Origin: Clostridia bacterium
GTDB taxonomy: Bacteria > Bacillota > Clostridia > Oscillospirales > CAG-272
Assembly (NCBI GenBank): GCA_017537175.1
Contig: JAFYLH010000017.1
Span: 1-64,000 of the forward strand
Direction of reading: 5' to 3'
DNA: 64,000 bases
The number at the start of each line of letters is the position of its first letter. Position 1 is the first letter of the stretch. The notes beneath the pieces are model-generated. The model saw only the letters and a list, made by a program, of their open reading frames with translations. It ran no database searches and was not told the origin of the DNA. Positions 8,974-17,558 of this stretch are shown one piece after another. A program made the position numbers and the translations under genes.

Positions 8974-9853
8974 TTTTTCTCCTGAAAATTTCAAATCGGG
9001 TTGGAATAGGTGCAGTTACGGTGATCCTGTTACCCTCTGGCAGAGGGAATGTAAGGGATGCTGCATGGAGCATCAGCGGACTGTCTGATTCTTCTCCGTA
9101 GAGACCGTCACCGTATATGGGATTTCCTATATAGCTCATATGTACCCTCAGCTGATGGGTACGGCCTGTTACAGGCTTAAGTTCTACAAGGGTATATGCA
9201 TCATAGGTCTGCTTTATTTCATAGTGAGTTTCGGCATACTCGGAGGGACTGCCTGTTTCGGATGCCTTACGGAATATAATACTGCCCTCCTTACGGGAGA
9301 TATAGGCTGTTATTACTCCTTTATTCTCCCTTGGAGCGCCGCATACAACGGCATAGTATGACTTTTCAAATTGGTTCCTTTGCAGGGCATTTCCAAGCTT
9401 TGCGGCGGCTGCTCTGTTCTTTGCAATAAGCACAACTCCGCTGGTTTCTCTGTCAAGACGGTTTACCGCACGGAATACAAAGGGTATTCCCTTTTCTTCA
9501 TAATAATACGCCAGAGCATTGGCAAGGGTATCACCGTGGTGATTATGACTTGGATGGGTAGGCATACCCGAGGGCTTGTTGACACAGACCACATTATCAT
9601 CCTCATAGAGGATATCAAGCGGGATACTTACAGGGGTGATATGACAGTTCATATCCTCTTCCCTGTCCTCAACATCAAGCTCCAGTATATCTCCTGCCTT
9701 AAGTATATACCTTACGGTAACATGGGCGCCGTTGACCCGTATGCCGTCATTATTCTTTAAGGACACGACCTGTCCGCGGGAAAGACCAAGCTCGGAAAAA
9801 AGTATTTCCTTTACGGTTTTACCTTCCCTTGGTGTATCAACATTAATTATCAT
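8951..9853 (-). CDS. RluA/RluD-family 23S rRNA pseudouridine synthase
   Basis: 300 residues from MIINVD; this start overlaps the rqcH stop as ATGA, so coupling decides it. An N-terminal S4-like RNA-binding segment (LSRGQVVSLK, about 30-60) precedes the RluA catalytic domain with NRLDRETSG, whose Asp is the nucleophile, and RTHQLRVHM near the C-terminus. It isomerises uridine in large-subunit rRNA or tRNA; the precise site cannot be told from sequence, so no symbol is given. It sits between rqcH and the DUF3810 gene. Confidence 0.9.
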   Translation of the reverse strand: MIINVDTPREGKTVKEILFSELGLSRGQVVSLKNNDGIRVNGAHVTVRYILKAGDILELDVEDREEDMNCHITPVSIPLDILYEDDNVVCVNKPSGMPTHPSHNHHGDTLANALAYYYEEKGIPFVFRAVNRLDRETSGVVLIAKNRAAAAKLGNALQRNQFEKSYYAVVCGAPRENKGVITAYISRKEGSIIFRKASETGSPSEYAETHYEIKQTYDAYTLVELKPVTGRTHQLRVHMSYIGNPIYGDGLYGEESDSPLMLHAASLTFPLPEGNRITVTAPIPTRFEIFRRKNEDKELS

Positions 9854-11562
9854 TTCTTTATAAGTGCATCGCACACAGCCTTGCTGGGTGTAACATAGGC
9901 AGAATAGTTGGTGTGATATATAACAAAGCCGGGCTTTGCACCTGCAGGCTTTTTAATGTTCTTGACAAGAGAATAGTCAACCTCTACAGATGCTTTATCC
10001 GAAGCCTTGGAGTGGGTGGCGGCAATTACTGCTGCCTCGGTAAAGTCCTCGGCAGGAGGCTCATCCATACCGTCACAGAACATAATGACATGGGAGCCGG
10101 GCATATTCTTTGCGTGGAACCAATAATCTCCCTTTGAGGCAAGCTTAAAGGTAAGCCGCTCGTTCTGTGTATTGTTTTTGCCGCAAAGCACACGGTAACC
10201 GTTTGTAGTCTTAAACTCAAGGGGCTTAGTCTGCTGCTGCTTTATCTGGGTATAGTTCTTCATACGGGAGCCGTAGCCCGACTCATAAAGCTCTCTTCTT
10301 ATCTCATTGATCTCAAGCTCGCCCTCGGCACGGTCAAAGGACTCAAGAACGCTGTAAAGATATTCAAGCTCGGCTGCCGAAATATCTATCTGCTTTTGAA
10401 GCTCAATCTCCGCTTTTTTTAGCTTGTTATACTTTTTGTAATACTTCTGTGCATTGGAGGCAGGGTCAAGACGGTAGTCAAGAGGAACGCTTACTTCAGG
10501 CATATCAGGGTCATAATAATCAACAAGGAGAGCCTTGTGCATTCCCCGCTTGAGCTGATATATATTGGAGGTTATAAGATCTCCGTAGTGCTTAAGCTGC
10601 TCCTTGTCGGCGCAGTTTTTGATATCCTCCTTTTGCAATGCGGTCTTTTTTTCAAGCCTTGAGATAGCATTTTCGATAAGCTTAAAGAGGTCGCTTGCCT
10701 TTTGCTTTATTCGGTCGGTGCGCTCTCTTTCGTCAAAATAGCTGTCGATAAGCTGACCGAAGGAGTCACACACCTCGCAGTTCATTTTACTGCCGTACTG
10801 GACCACGGGCATAAAGCAATATTCCTTTGGAACAGAGTCGGCATCGCGTACAAGCACGGGCAGATAATCATTATTTTTAATTCTGTCAATAACACGGACA
10901 AAGCTGTCCCAGTTGCCGCCTATGGCTATCTCCCTTGCAACAAGGGCAGAAATACCCATATAACGGGATGTGATAAACTTGGACATATCCCCTTGCCACA
11001 TGGAGAAAGCCTCCTCAAAGCCTTCCTTTGTTTCGTAAAGGGGATCTACCTTATCCTGGGAGGGCGGCATCTCATATATCATACCCGGCAGAACCTGTCG
11101 CTTATGGCTGGTGGTAAGGTCAATTATCTTGATCGCAGATATTATCTTCATATCAGCATCGCAAAAGATAATGTTACTGTACTTACCCATTATTTCACAC
11201 ACGATAGATTTGCGTGTTTTGAAATTCATATCGTCTCTTGCCTCAAAATCTATACGGCAGGCGCGCTCAAACCCAAGCTGCTCGACAGCTATAATACGCG
11301 CGCTCTGAAGATGCTTACGCAAAAGCTGAGTAAAGGTAGGAGGAACTGCGGGGTTCTGGAGAGAAAGTGTTGTCAGATTGATCCTCGGTGTGTTTGCACC
11401 CGCCGACATAAGTAGCTTAAGGTTTTCCTTTCTTCCCTCGGCACGGAGATTAAACACCAGTTCTTCTCTTCCGGGCTGATATATCTTATCTACCCTTGCG
11501 CCTATTATTTGATTCTTAAGCTCATATACACACGCAGAGAGCATTCCGGCATCAAAAGCCAT
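9850..11562 (-). CDS. rqcH: ribosome quality control factor RqcH (NFACT family)
   Basis: 570 residues, the family length. RqcH binds stalled 50S subunits and adds C-terminal alanine tails to the nascent chain. Seen: NFACT-N start MAFDAGMLSACVYEL, the acidic-Arg pair at GFER (Glu99-Arg100, matching the Asp/Glu-Arg essential for tailing), a long coiled coil (about 280-420) and the NFACT-R domain with DYWFHAKNMPGSHV. The start overlaps the GNAT stop by one base (TAATG) and the stop overlaps the next gene as ATGA. Older annotation calls this fibronectin-binding protein FbpA. Confidence 0.93.
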   Translation of the reverse strand: MAFDAGMLSACVYELKNQIIGARVDKIYQPGREELVFNLRAEGRKENLKLLMSAGANTPRINLTTLSLQNPAVPPTFTQLLRKHLQSARIIAVEQLGFERACRIDFEARDDMNFKTRKSIVCEIMGKYSNIIFCDADMKIISAIKIIDLTTSHKRQVLPGMIYEMPPSQDKVDPLYETKEGFEEAFSMWQGDMSKFITSRYMGISALVAREIAIGGNWDSFVRVIDRIKNNDYLPVLVRDADSVPKEYCFMPVVQYGSKMNCEVCDSFGQLIDSYFDERERTDRIKQKASDLFKLIENAISRLEKKTALQKEDIKNCADKEQLKHYGDLITSNIYQLKRGMHKALLVDYYDPDMPEVSVPLDYRLDPASNAQKYYKKYNKLKKAEIELQKQIDISAAELEYLYSVLESFDRAEGELEINEIRRELYESGYGSRMKNYTQIKQQQTKPLEFKTTNGYRVLCGKNNTQNERLTFKLASKGDYWFHAKNMPGSHVIMFCDGMDEPPAEDFTEAAVIAATHSKASDKASVEVDYSLVKNIKKPAGAKPGFVIYHTNYSAYVTPSKAVCDALIKK

Positions 11563-12206
11563 TATTGGTCCTCCTTGTAACAGTTATAGTAGTATTCCTT
11601 GCCTATTTCAACAAATCCGCAGGAAAGTGCCGTGGCAACAGATGCTTTATTAAAGCAGGATGCACGGTATGTGGGCAGCTTGCCCATGCCTATCACCTTA
11701 TGCGCCATATGGCAAAGCACGGCAGAGCCGTATCCAATACCTCTGTAATCGGGTAATGTCTCAACTGCAAGCTCCACCTCGTCCTCGTCATCCTCGATAA
11801 AATAATTGGCGGCGGATATTGCCGCTATACGACCGTCACGGACGATAACAGAGGCAGGCTGTCCCTCTTCCTTGATAACATCCGCTTCAAACTCGGTCTC
11901 ATCAAGGGCATAATCGGCATTTTCGATATCAAGGACATCAATGTCGGTGGTTTTGGCGTTGCTTCCCTCAAAAACAATGTAATACTCCAAGGGATCGTCA
12001 TAACGGATATATCCGTCTGCTGCAATATTTTTGTCAAGGAAGCTCAAGGCATCTTCCGAAAAGTATCTTCCTTTATATTTTTGGGCATATTCCTTTGCTA
12101 CAGACAGAAATTCGGGATATACATCAATATTCAGTTCGTTGTTGATAAGGCTGACAGATATAGGTATTATCATATCATCCTTGTAAGGCTTAGTTAAATT
12201 AATCAT
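11562..12206 (-). CDS. GNAT-family N-acetyltransferase
   Basis: 214 residues. The C-terminal half has the acetyl-CoA loop ETLPDYRGIGYGSAVLCHM (R-x-x-G-x-G/A pattern) and the FNKAS--TALSCGF segment, as in GNAT enzymes with a clostridial N-terminal extension. The substrate is unknown. The start is ambiguous: ATG at 12206 lies 7 bases beyond a strong -10, which would give an almost leaderless mRNA; a second ATG 33 bases downstream is preceded by AAGGA. First gene of the GNAT-rqcH-RluD-DUF3810 operon. Confidence 0.8.
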   Translation of the reverse strand: MINLTKPYKDDMIIPISVSLINNELNIDVYPEFLSVAKEYAQKYKGRYFSEDALSFLDKNIAADGYIRYDDPLEYYIVFEGSNAKTTDIDVLDIENADYALDETEFEADVIKEEGQPASVIVRDGRIAAISAANYFIEDDEDEVELAVETLPDYRGIGYGSAVLCHMAHKVIGMGKLPTYRASCFNKASVATALSCGFVEIGKEYYYNCYKEDQ

Positions 12207-12213
12207 AATGTTT

Positions 12214-12242
12214 ATTATAACATAAAAACCATCCCTTTGCAA
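12214..12242 (-). promoter_or_regulatory. promoter of the GNAT-rqcH operon
   Basis: TTGCAA, 17 bp, TATAAT on the minus strand. The expected transcription start falls within a base or two of the first ATG. The -35 hexamer lies in the loop of the preceding gene's terminator. Confidence 0.8.
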
Positions 12243-12259
12243 TGCATCGGGATGGTTTT
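12225..12259 (-). terminator. terminator of the upstream nucleotide-sugar dehydratase gene
   Basis: An 11-bp stem AAAACCATCCC/GGGATGGTTTT with a 13-nt loop; the minus strand runs into TTTTT. It overlaps the GNAT operon promoter. Confidence 0.85.
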
Positions 12260-12262
12260 GAT

Positions 12263-14179
12263 CTATTTTTTTGAAAGTTCCTTTGTGTTAAATTCTTCCG
12301 GTGTTACAAATGTCGGAACTATACGGTGAAGAGCCGCAACTACTCCGTCTTCATCTTCATCGGAGGCTGCCTGCTTGAGGGCATGAATATCGTTAATAAA
12401 TTCATCCTCGTTCAATTCGATATGCTTACCTATAAAGATAAGGTCATTTGATGTCTTTTGCAGACCCTCCTCGTCCATAAGAAGCTCTTCCTTTATCTTC
12501 TCGCCCGGACGCAATCCCGTAAACACGATCTGCACATCCTTATAAGGGCGCTTTCCGTACATACGGATAAGATTTTCAGCCAAGGTGACAATGCGCACAG
12601 GCTTGCCCATATCAAGCACAAATATCTCGCCGCCCTGTGCAAGAACAGAGGCCTCAAGCACCAGATTGACCGCTTCAGGTATGGTCATAAAGTATCTGAT
12701 GATATCGGGGTGGGTAACGGTAAGAGGCTTACCCTGCTCAATCTGTCTTTTAAAGAGAGGGATTACCGAGCCGTTAGAGCCGAGAACGTTACCGAAACGG
12801 GTAGTGACAAAATCGGTTTGACAATCGGGCTGCTGAGATAAATACTGGATTATCATTTCACAGCAGCGCTTGGAAGCACCCATAACATTGGTGGGGTTGA
12901 CCGCCTTGTCGGTGGATATCATAACAAATCTGCTGACATTATGAGCCAACGCAAGGGTAGCAACATTGAATGTGCCAAGGACATTATTCTTTATAGCCTC
13001 TGCGGGAGAATTTTCCATAAGAGGAACATGCTTATGCGCCGCTGCATGGAAAACTATCTCAGGCTTGTATGTTTCGTATATACGGTCCATCCTGTGGAAA
13101 TCACGCACAGATGCTATCAGTGTAACAAAATCAAGCTTACCGCCAAACTCCATGCGCAGTTCCTGCTGGATATCATAGGCGTTGTTCTCGTATATGTCGA
13201 CGATAATTATCTTCTTGGGCTCATATCGGGCAAGCTGACGCACTATCTCGGAGCCAATCGAGCCTCCGCCGCCGGTAACCATACATACCTTACCGCATAC
13301 AAAATTTTTGATATCCTCGCTGTCAAAGGTAATCGCCTTTCTGCCGAGGAGATCCTCTATATTGATATCACGGATCTGATTAAGCACGGTGGTGCTTTCA
13401 GATTTAAGTAAAAGATTACCGAGCTTAGGCACCAAACGAACAGGAAGACCTGTCCCGGAACAAATGTTAAGTATATCCTTTTTCTTATCCTCGGAGCATG
13501 ACGGAATAGCAAAAATGATCTGCTCTATAGAATACTTTGCAACTATATTGACTATTTCCGAGGTATTACCTACTATCGGTACACCTCGCACCTTAGTCTT
13601 GAGCTTATGTCGGTCATCATCTACAATACACACAGGCTCAAAGTTTGCGATCTGCATTTCGGAATTTTCGTTCTGCGCAAGCTGTATCTCCTTGATAATT
13701 GCCTTACAGGTGTTACCGCCGCCAATGATAAGCGTTCTTTTTATATCAGCGGTTTTTCTGCCTGCATCGGATACAATGATAAAAATGTATTTAAATACTA
13801 CTCGCATTATACATATCGACACAGCGCAAAGCACGGCATATAAAACATAAAACATATACGGCGAGCCGCTGAAACGAAGATTAAGTATAAACACATCAAT
13901 TGAAAATGCGGTGAATATGCCAAGTACGCACAGCATAAAATCCTGTGCACCAAATGCCTTCCATGGCTTTTTGTAATTCCCGAGGATTTCAAGTATCAAA
14001 ACACAAAGTGCCGCAGAGAAAAATGCTGCTATGACCATGTGCTTACCGCTCAGCGGCGTATTATCAACTCTGTATATGTAGTGCGCTATAGCCACATTCA
14101 GTAAAATCAGCAATATATCCGAAGCCCTTACAAGAATCTTACTGAGGCTTAATTTGATCGAATTATTATTCTTCTTCAT
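12263..14179 (-). CDS. membrane-bound UDP-GlcNAc 4,6-dehydratase-type enzyme (CapD/PglF family)
   Basis: 638 residues. Four N-terminal membrane helices (about 10-130) lead to a first Rossmann-like region (IIGGGNTCKAIIKEI) and then the SDR domain with GGGGSIGSEIVRQ. The active-site stretch reads STDKAVNPTNVMGASKR: the usual catalytic Tyr is Met, as is normal for the long PglF/CapD subfamily. These enzymes make UDP-4-keto-6-deoxy sugars for capsule or glycan synthesis on the inner face of the membrane. AAGGG precedes the ATG. No glycosyltransferases adjoin, so the final sugar is unknown. Confidence 0.9.
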   Translation of the reverse strand: MKKNNNSIKLSLSKILVRASDILLILLNVAIAHYIYRVDNTPLSGKHMVIAAFFSAALCVLILEILGNYKKPWKAFGAQDFMLCVLGIFTAFSIDVFILNLRFSGSPYMFYVLYAVLCAVSICIMRVVFKYIFIIVSDAGRKTADIKRTLIIGGGNTCKAIIKEIQLAQNENSEMQIANFEPVCIVDDDRHKLKTKVRGVPIVGNTSEIVNIVAKYSIEQIIFAIPSCSEDKKKDILNICSGTGLPVRLVPKLGNLLLKSESTTVLNQIRDINIEDLLGRKAITFDSEDIKNFVCGKVCMVTGGGGSIGSEIVRQLARYEPKKIIIVDIYENNAYDIQQELRMEFGGKLDFVTLIASVRDFHRMDRIYETYKPEIVFHAAAHKHVPLMENSPAEAIKNNVLGTFNVATLALAHNVSRFVMISTDKAVNPTNVMGASKRCCEMIIQYLSQQPDCQTDFVTTRFGNVLGSNGSVIPLFKRQIEQGKPLTVTHPDIIRYFMTIPEAVNLVLEASVLAQGGEIFVLDMGKPVRIVTLAENLIRMYGKRPYKDVQIVFTGLRPGEKIKEELLMDEEGLQKTSNDLIFIGKHIELNEDEFINDIHALKQAASDEDEDGVVAALHRIVPTFVTPEEFNTKELSKK

Positions 14180-14211
14180 AAAAACCCTTCAATATATATT
14201 TACTCAAAATA

Positions 14212-14241
14212 ATAATATCACAGTTAATGCGTATGTGTCAA
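14212..14241 (-). promoter_or_regulatory. promoter of the nucleotide-sugar dehydratase gene
   Basis: A perfect TTGACA -35 followed at 18 bp by TATTAT, about 35 bases before the start codon on the minus strand. Confidence 0.7.
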
Positions 14242-14284
14242 GACTCAGGTGCTGAAATTTATATAAATAATGTAGTATTATAAC

Positions 14285-14312
14285 AATAAAAACCCGTTGC
14301 CGGGTTTTTATT
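14285..14312 (-). terminator. terminator of the ECF-linked membrane protein gene
   Basis: 12-bp stem AATAAAAACCCG/CGGGTTTTTATT with loop TTGC; it includes the stop codon of the gene it terminates. Confidence 0.88.
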
Positions 14313-15015
14313 GATCGATAAAATATTCAACTGAATTGATCATCAGACGGTTGTTGTCTGTCCAGTATATTTTCATATACTCATATTCGCCCCAATCTCC
14401 AAGGTATACCTGTTGCGGATTCTTTTGGATCTTAAAAAGAATCAGATTAACATTACTCTTTTGGTATACATTAACAATGGTATCTCCGCCAAGAGCACCC
14501 TGGTCACTGTCGATGACCTGAGCATAGTATTTTCCGTTTGGTGAGTCAAGGGTGCGTACCACCGTATCCTGACCTATGTTACCAAAAATCAACACAAAAA
14601 AGCTGAGCGCTCCAATCGGAGCTGTCATAACGGCCGCAAGGATCAGTGCGACAAGCTTAAGTGCCAAGGGTCTGCCGTATTTAACGGTAAAACAGCAGCT
14701 GCAGACAAAGGATATAAAAACAAACACGAGCACCAAAATCTTTGGGCTTATAAACATACAGAACACGGCGTTGACCAAGGATAAAAGAGTTGTAAGAGGC
14801 AGGACTGTCTGCATTGCTTTAGTATTTGTTTTGTTTTTACACGCAAAGTCAAGGATCATCCCTGTTACCCATAACAAGGCAATTATAGCCGTATAACCCC
14901 AAACGCAGAAAAGCTCAAAGCTGCAACCAACAAAAGCGCTTACAATAACACCGACAGGATAGAGTACAGTCAGCCCAAAGAACATCCAGGTCAATACAGG
15001 CATAGCTTTTTTCAT
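14308..15015 (-). CDS. membrane protein with DUF5412-like C-terminal domain
   Basis: 235 residues. Four hydrophobic helices (about 8-140) precede a soluble C-terminal domain with LDSPNGKYYAQVIDSDQGAL--DT, a pattern I associate with the DUF5412-type clostridial domain (tentative). It starts 3 bases after the anti-sigma stop and ends in a terminator, so it is the third gene of an ECF operon. A role as accessory sensor or target of the sigma/anti-sigma pair is inferred from position only. Confidence 0.68.
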   Translation of the reverse strand: MKKAMPVLTWMFFGLTVLYPVGVIVSAFVGCSFELFCVWGYTAIIALLWVTGMILDFACKNKTNTKAMQTVLPLTTLLSLVNAVFCMFISPKILVLVFVFISFVCSCCFTVKYGRPLALKLVALILAAVMTAPIGALSFFVLIFGNIGQDTVVRTLDSPNGKYYAQVIDSDQGALGGDTIVNVYQKSNVNLILFKIQKNPQQVYLGDWGEYEYMKIYWTDNNRLMINSVEYFIDQ

Positions 15016-15018
15016 ATT

Positions 15019-15639
15019 CTACTCCTTTCCCAACAGCACTGCATAACGGCTTGAAAGAAGCTTTGACAAAATACAGAGCACAACCGTCAACAATACTCCT
15101 ATTCCTCCCGATTGCATAACCGATATCACGGTTTCAAAGGCACTTGAAGTCACAAATATATCCAAAAGCCCGGCCCCGTAATGAAAAACAGACCATATAT
15201 AGCCGCATACAGTAATAAAAGCAGTAGTAAGCGCGGAGAAGAGCGAAAAGCTTTTTCTGCTCTTATATGCTCTTACAAAATACCAATTCGCAAGAGAGAG
15301 CATAAAACCTGTTGCGGGAACTATAAGATTCAATGCCCAGATGCCGTTTGTTTTACCCACGGGTGTTCTCGCCTCTAAAGCTACACCTATCGTAATCAAT
15401 GCAAAAAAAGCAAAGAGCAAGACAGACTGCATTACCGATGCTTTGCGGTCATTGAGCTTACTGAGCATTTTAGGAGCTTGGGATATAACAATAATTTCAG
15501 AGGGGGAGCGCATATCCTCATACAGCTTTTTACACTCAGAACAACAACCTAAATGCTCCTCGACCGCCCTGCTGCTTTCCTCGCTGCAGCAGCCGTCAAT
15601 GTATAACGGTATCAAGTCCCTTATGATTTCACAGTTCAT
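15019..15639 (-). CDS. anti-sigma factor with zf-HC2 zinc-binding domain
   Basis: 206 residues. The N-terminus has the ZAS layout His-x3-Cys-x2-Cys (EEHLGCCSECKKL, about 28-40) preceded by CEIIRDLIPLYIDG, the typical beginning of cytoplasmic anti-sigma domains. Four predicted membrane helices fill the rest (about 70-200). It would hold the cognate sigma factor at the membrane. It lies 4 bases after the sigma gene, so pairing is strongly suggested by context. Confidence 0.85.
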   Translation of the reverse strand: MNCEIIRDLIPLYIDGCCSEESSRAVEEHLGCCSECKKLYEDMRSPSEIIVISQAPKMLSKLNDRKASVMQSVLLFAFFALITIGVALEARTPVGKTNGIWALNLIVPATGFMLSLANWYFVRAYKSRKSFSLFSALTTAFITVCGYIWSVFHYGAGLLDIFVTSSAFETVISVMQSGGIGVLLTVVLCILSKLLSSRYAVLLGKE

Positions 15640-15643
15640 ATGA

Positions 15644-16120
15644 CTACCTCATTTTCTTTAAGATTTTTTGTTTGGCACGGTAAAATGTCACTCTTGCCCA
15701 GCTTTCGCTTTTACCAAAGGCCAAGCTGATCTCCTTTAAGGAAAGCCCGCCGAACACACTTAGCATAAAAACTTCCTTGTATGGCTCTTCAAGCATATAC
15801 AGGCATTCCATTGCTTTTTGTGAAAGCTCCTTTCGGACATATGCTTCTTCAATGCTTTCCTCATATCCTATGGCTTCTATATCCTCTATGGGGGCTTTGT
15901 TTTTATGCTCATTGTACCACGCAAAATATGTATTCTTGGCTATCTGACACAGCCATACCGATGCTTTTTCTTTGTTGCGAAGCAACGGCAGGTTGATATA
16001 TGCACGAAAGAAGGTCTCCTGTGTCAGCTCCTCGGAAAGAGATACATCCCGTGACAGTTTCATCAGATATCTGAAGATAAATTCACGGTTTTCTTTAAAA
16101 AGCTTTTCAAAATCGGTCAC
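15644..16120 (-). CDS. ECF-type RNA polymerase sigma factor
   Basis: 158 residues. Region 2 contains LSEELTQETFFRAY and region 4 contains SVFGGLSLKEISLAFGKSE, a helix-turn-helix, as in extracytoplasmic-function sigma factors. Translation is read from GTG with GGGAGGG 6 bases upstream. First gene of a three-gene operon with its anti-sigma factor. No clear self-promoter could be settled; TGTAAC about 60 bases upstream is a weak candidate for an ECF -35. Confidence 0.9.
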   Translation of the reverse strand: MTDFEKLFKENREFIFRYLMKLSRDVSLSEELTQETFFRAYINLPLLRNKEKASVWLCQIAKNTYFAWYNEHKNKAPIEDIEAIGYEESIEEAYVRKELSQKAMECLYMLEEPYKEVFMLSVFGGLSLKEISLAFGKSESWARVTFYRAKQKILKKMR

Positions 16121-16268
16121 GGTATTTCCCTCCCTTCGACTATTAGATTGAGAAATTTATAAATCGTTACAAAAAAACTTTACGCAACGCCGTGTTGATG
16201 ATATACCATTACTTTAGTATTGGGTGTATAATTCATGGCGGAGCTACACCGCATTTATTTCTTAGTTC

Positions 16269-16346
16269 TTACTTATTACATATTACTTTCCAAAGCCACA
16301 AGGACATTCTTAAGGTAAGAGTGAAGATGTAATATGTAAAAAGTAA
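16269..16346. repeat. inverted repeat flanking 42 nt, next to tRNA-Arg
   Basis: An 18-nt arm (16269-16286) matches the reverse complement of 16329-16346 at 17 of 18 positions. It lies between the sigma-factor gene and the tRNA terminator, with no coding potential. It could be a small palindromic intergenic element or remnant of a miniature transposable element. Confidence 0.55.
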
Positions 16347-16347
16347 A

Positions 16348-16372
16348 CCCCAAGAACTTATCGTTCTTGGGG
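16348..16372 (-). terminator. terminator of tRNA-Arg
   Basis: 10-bp stem CCCCAAGAAC/GTTCTTGGGG with 5-nt loop, starting 4 bases after the CCA end on the minus strand and followed by a T-rich tail. Confidence 0.85.
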
Positions 16373-16375
16373 CTT

Positions 16376-16450
16376 TGGCACCCGCAGCGGGAATCGAACC
16401 CACAACTAACCCTTAGGAGGGGTTTGTTATATCCATTTAACTATGCAGGC
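16376..16450 (-). tRNA. tRNA-Arg (anticodon CCT)
   Basis: 75 nt including an encoded CCA. Acceptor GCCTGCA pairs with TGCGGGT (two wobble pairs, G1-T72 among them), discriminator G. The anticodon stem AACCC/GGGTT encloses loop CTCCTAA, giving CCT, which reads AGG. The T arm has TTCGATT. The D arm carries the expected GG-containing loop. It has its own promoter and terminator and stands alone. Confidence 0.93.
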
Positions 16451-16467
16451 ATAATATAGGTGTAAGT

Positions 16468-16496
16468 ATTATAACCTATATAAAGATATTTTTCAA
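16468..16496 (-). promoter_or_regulatory. promoter of tRNA-Arg
   Basis: TTGAAA, 17 bp, TATAAT on the minus strand, about 18 bases upstream of the tRNA 5' end. Confidence 0.8.
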
Positions 16497-16514
16497 GTCT
16501 TTGAGTTAAAATAC

Positions 16515-16543
16515 TTGAATTTTATTATTACTTGTGTTATAAT
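16515..16543 (+). promoter_or_regulatory. promoter of the LCP-glyS operon
   Basis: TTGAAT, 17 bp, TATAAT on the plus strand, back to back with the tRNA promoter (18 bp between the two -35 hexamers). Confidence 0.8.
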
Positions 16544-16577
16544 TACAAAATGTATAAATATTTACAGAGGTGAGGAA

Positions 16578-17543
16578 ATGGCTGCATTTAAAAGAAATGC
16601 ACTTACATTCTTAATTACTTTTTGCATATCACTTGTTATTTTTAGTATAATCGCAACCGCCGTGCTGGGATTTGCCGGATTTTTGGATCTTAAGGGTCTG
16701 TTTTTCAATAACACTGATACCGCAGATGACACAGATCAGACAGAAAGCGGGGATGATCTCATTGTTAACTTTGATGATGCATTAGACCCCGATACTCCTT
16801 TAACAAGCAGCTTTACTGCTTTACTTGTGGGAACCGACTATCAGCCCAAGGTAACTCCCGACGCTCCCTCCAGAGCTGATGCTATTCTCCTTGTAAGGTT
16901 CTCCTGCGAGAAGGAATCTGTTGTATTTGTCAATATTCCCGCAGTCACCCGTGTAACGGTTGACGGAGTTGATACTACTCTCGGAGCAGCATACACGGAT
17001 AAGGGCATTGATTACCTTATGGAAAAGGTTCAGGGTATGACCGGACTTCATATCAATTATTATGCTATCGCATCGGTAGCCATATTTGACGATATCATCG
17101 ATTCTCTTGGCGGAATAGACTACAATGTCCCCGTCAATATGAATTACGAGGATGAATATCAGGATCTGGTCATCGATCTTAAGAAGGGTGATCAGCACCT
17201 TGACGGAAAAAATGCTCTTGATATGCTCCGTTACCGCAGCGACAGCTATAGTAACAGAATGCTCCGTAATGTACAGTTCTTCAGAACGCTTATGGAAAAG
17301 TACACACAGTCTGTATATAAGAGTAATGCAAATGATCTGTACAGCACTATCTTCTATTATCTCAAATCCAACTTTACAGAGGATGACCTCCTCAAGCATA
17401 TGGATACCATATATAACTACTCATCCTATGAGGCTAAAATAATTACCTACCCCGGCGACTATACGGTGGTTGGTAAAGATACATACTTTACACCCAAGCA
17501 GGATGAAGCAATAGAAACACTTTCAATATACAAAAACTATTAA
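16578..17543 (+). CDS. LytR-CpsA-Psr (LCP) family protein with altered catalytic motif
   Basis: 321 residues; GAGGTGAGGAA just before the ATG decides the start. One membrane anchor (about 11-34) is followed by an LCP domain: LLVGTDYQP, SRADAILLVRF, GLHINYYAIASVAIFDDIIDSLGGIDYNVP and DGKNALDMLRYRS--NRMLRN. LCP proteins transfer wall polymers from lipid carriers to peptidoglycan on the outer face. The normally invariant IPRDT motif here reads IPAVT, losing an Arg and Asp that bind pyrophosphate/metal, so activity may be changed. Co-transcribed with glyS 15 bases downstream. Confidence 0.85.
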   Translation: MAAFKRNALTFLITFCISLVIFSIIATAVLGFAGFLDLKGLFFNNTDTADDTDQTESGDDLIVNFDDALDPDTPLTSSFTALLVGTDYQPKVTPDAPSRADAILLVRFSCEKESVVFVNIPAVTRVTVDGVDTTLGAAYTDKGIDYLMEKVQGMTGLHINYYAIASVAIFDDIIDSLGGIDYNVPVNMNYEDEYQDLVIDLKKGDQHLDGKNALDMLRYRSDSYSNRMLRNVQFFRTLMEKYTQSVYKSNANDLYSTIFYYLKSNFTEDDLLKHMDTIYNYSSYEAKIITYPGDYTVVGKDTYFTPKQDEAIETLSIYKNY

Positions 17544-17558
17544 AGGAGCATATATACA

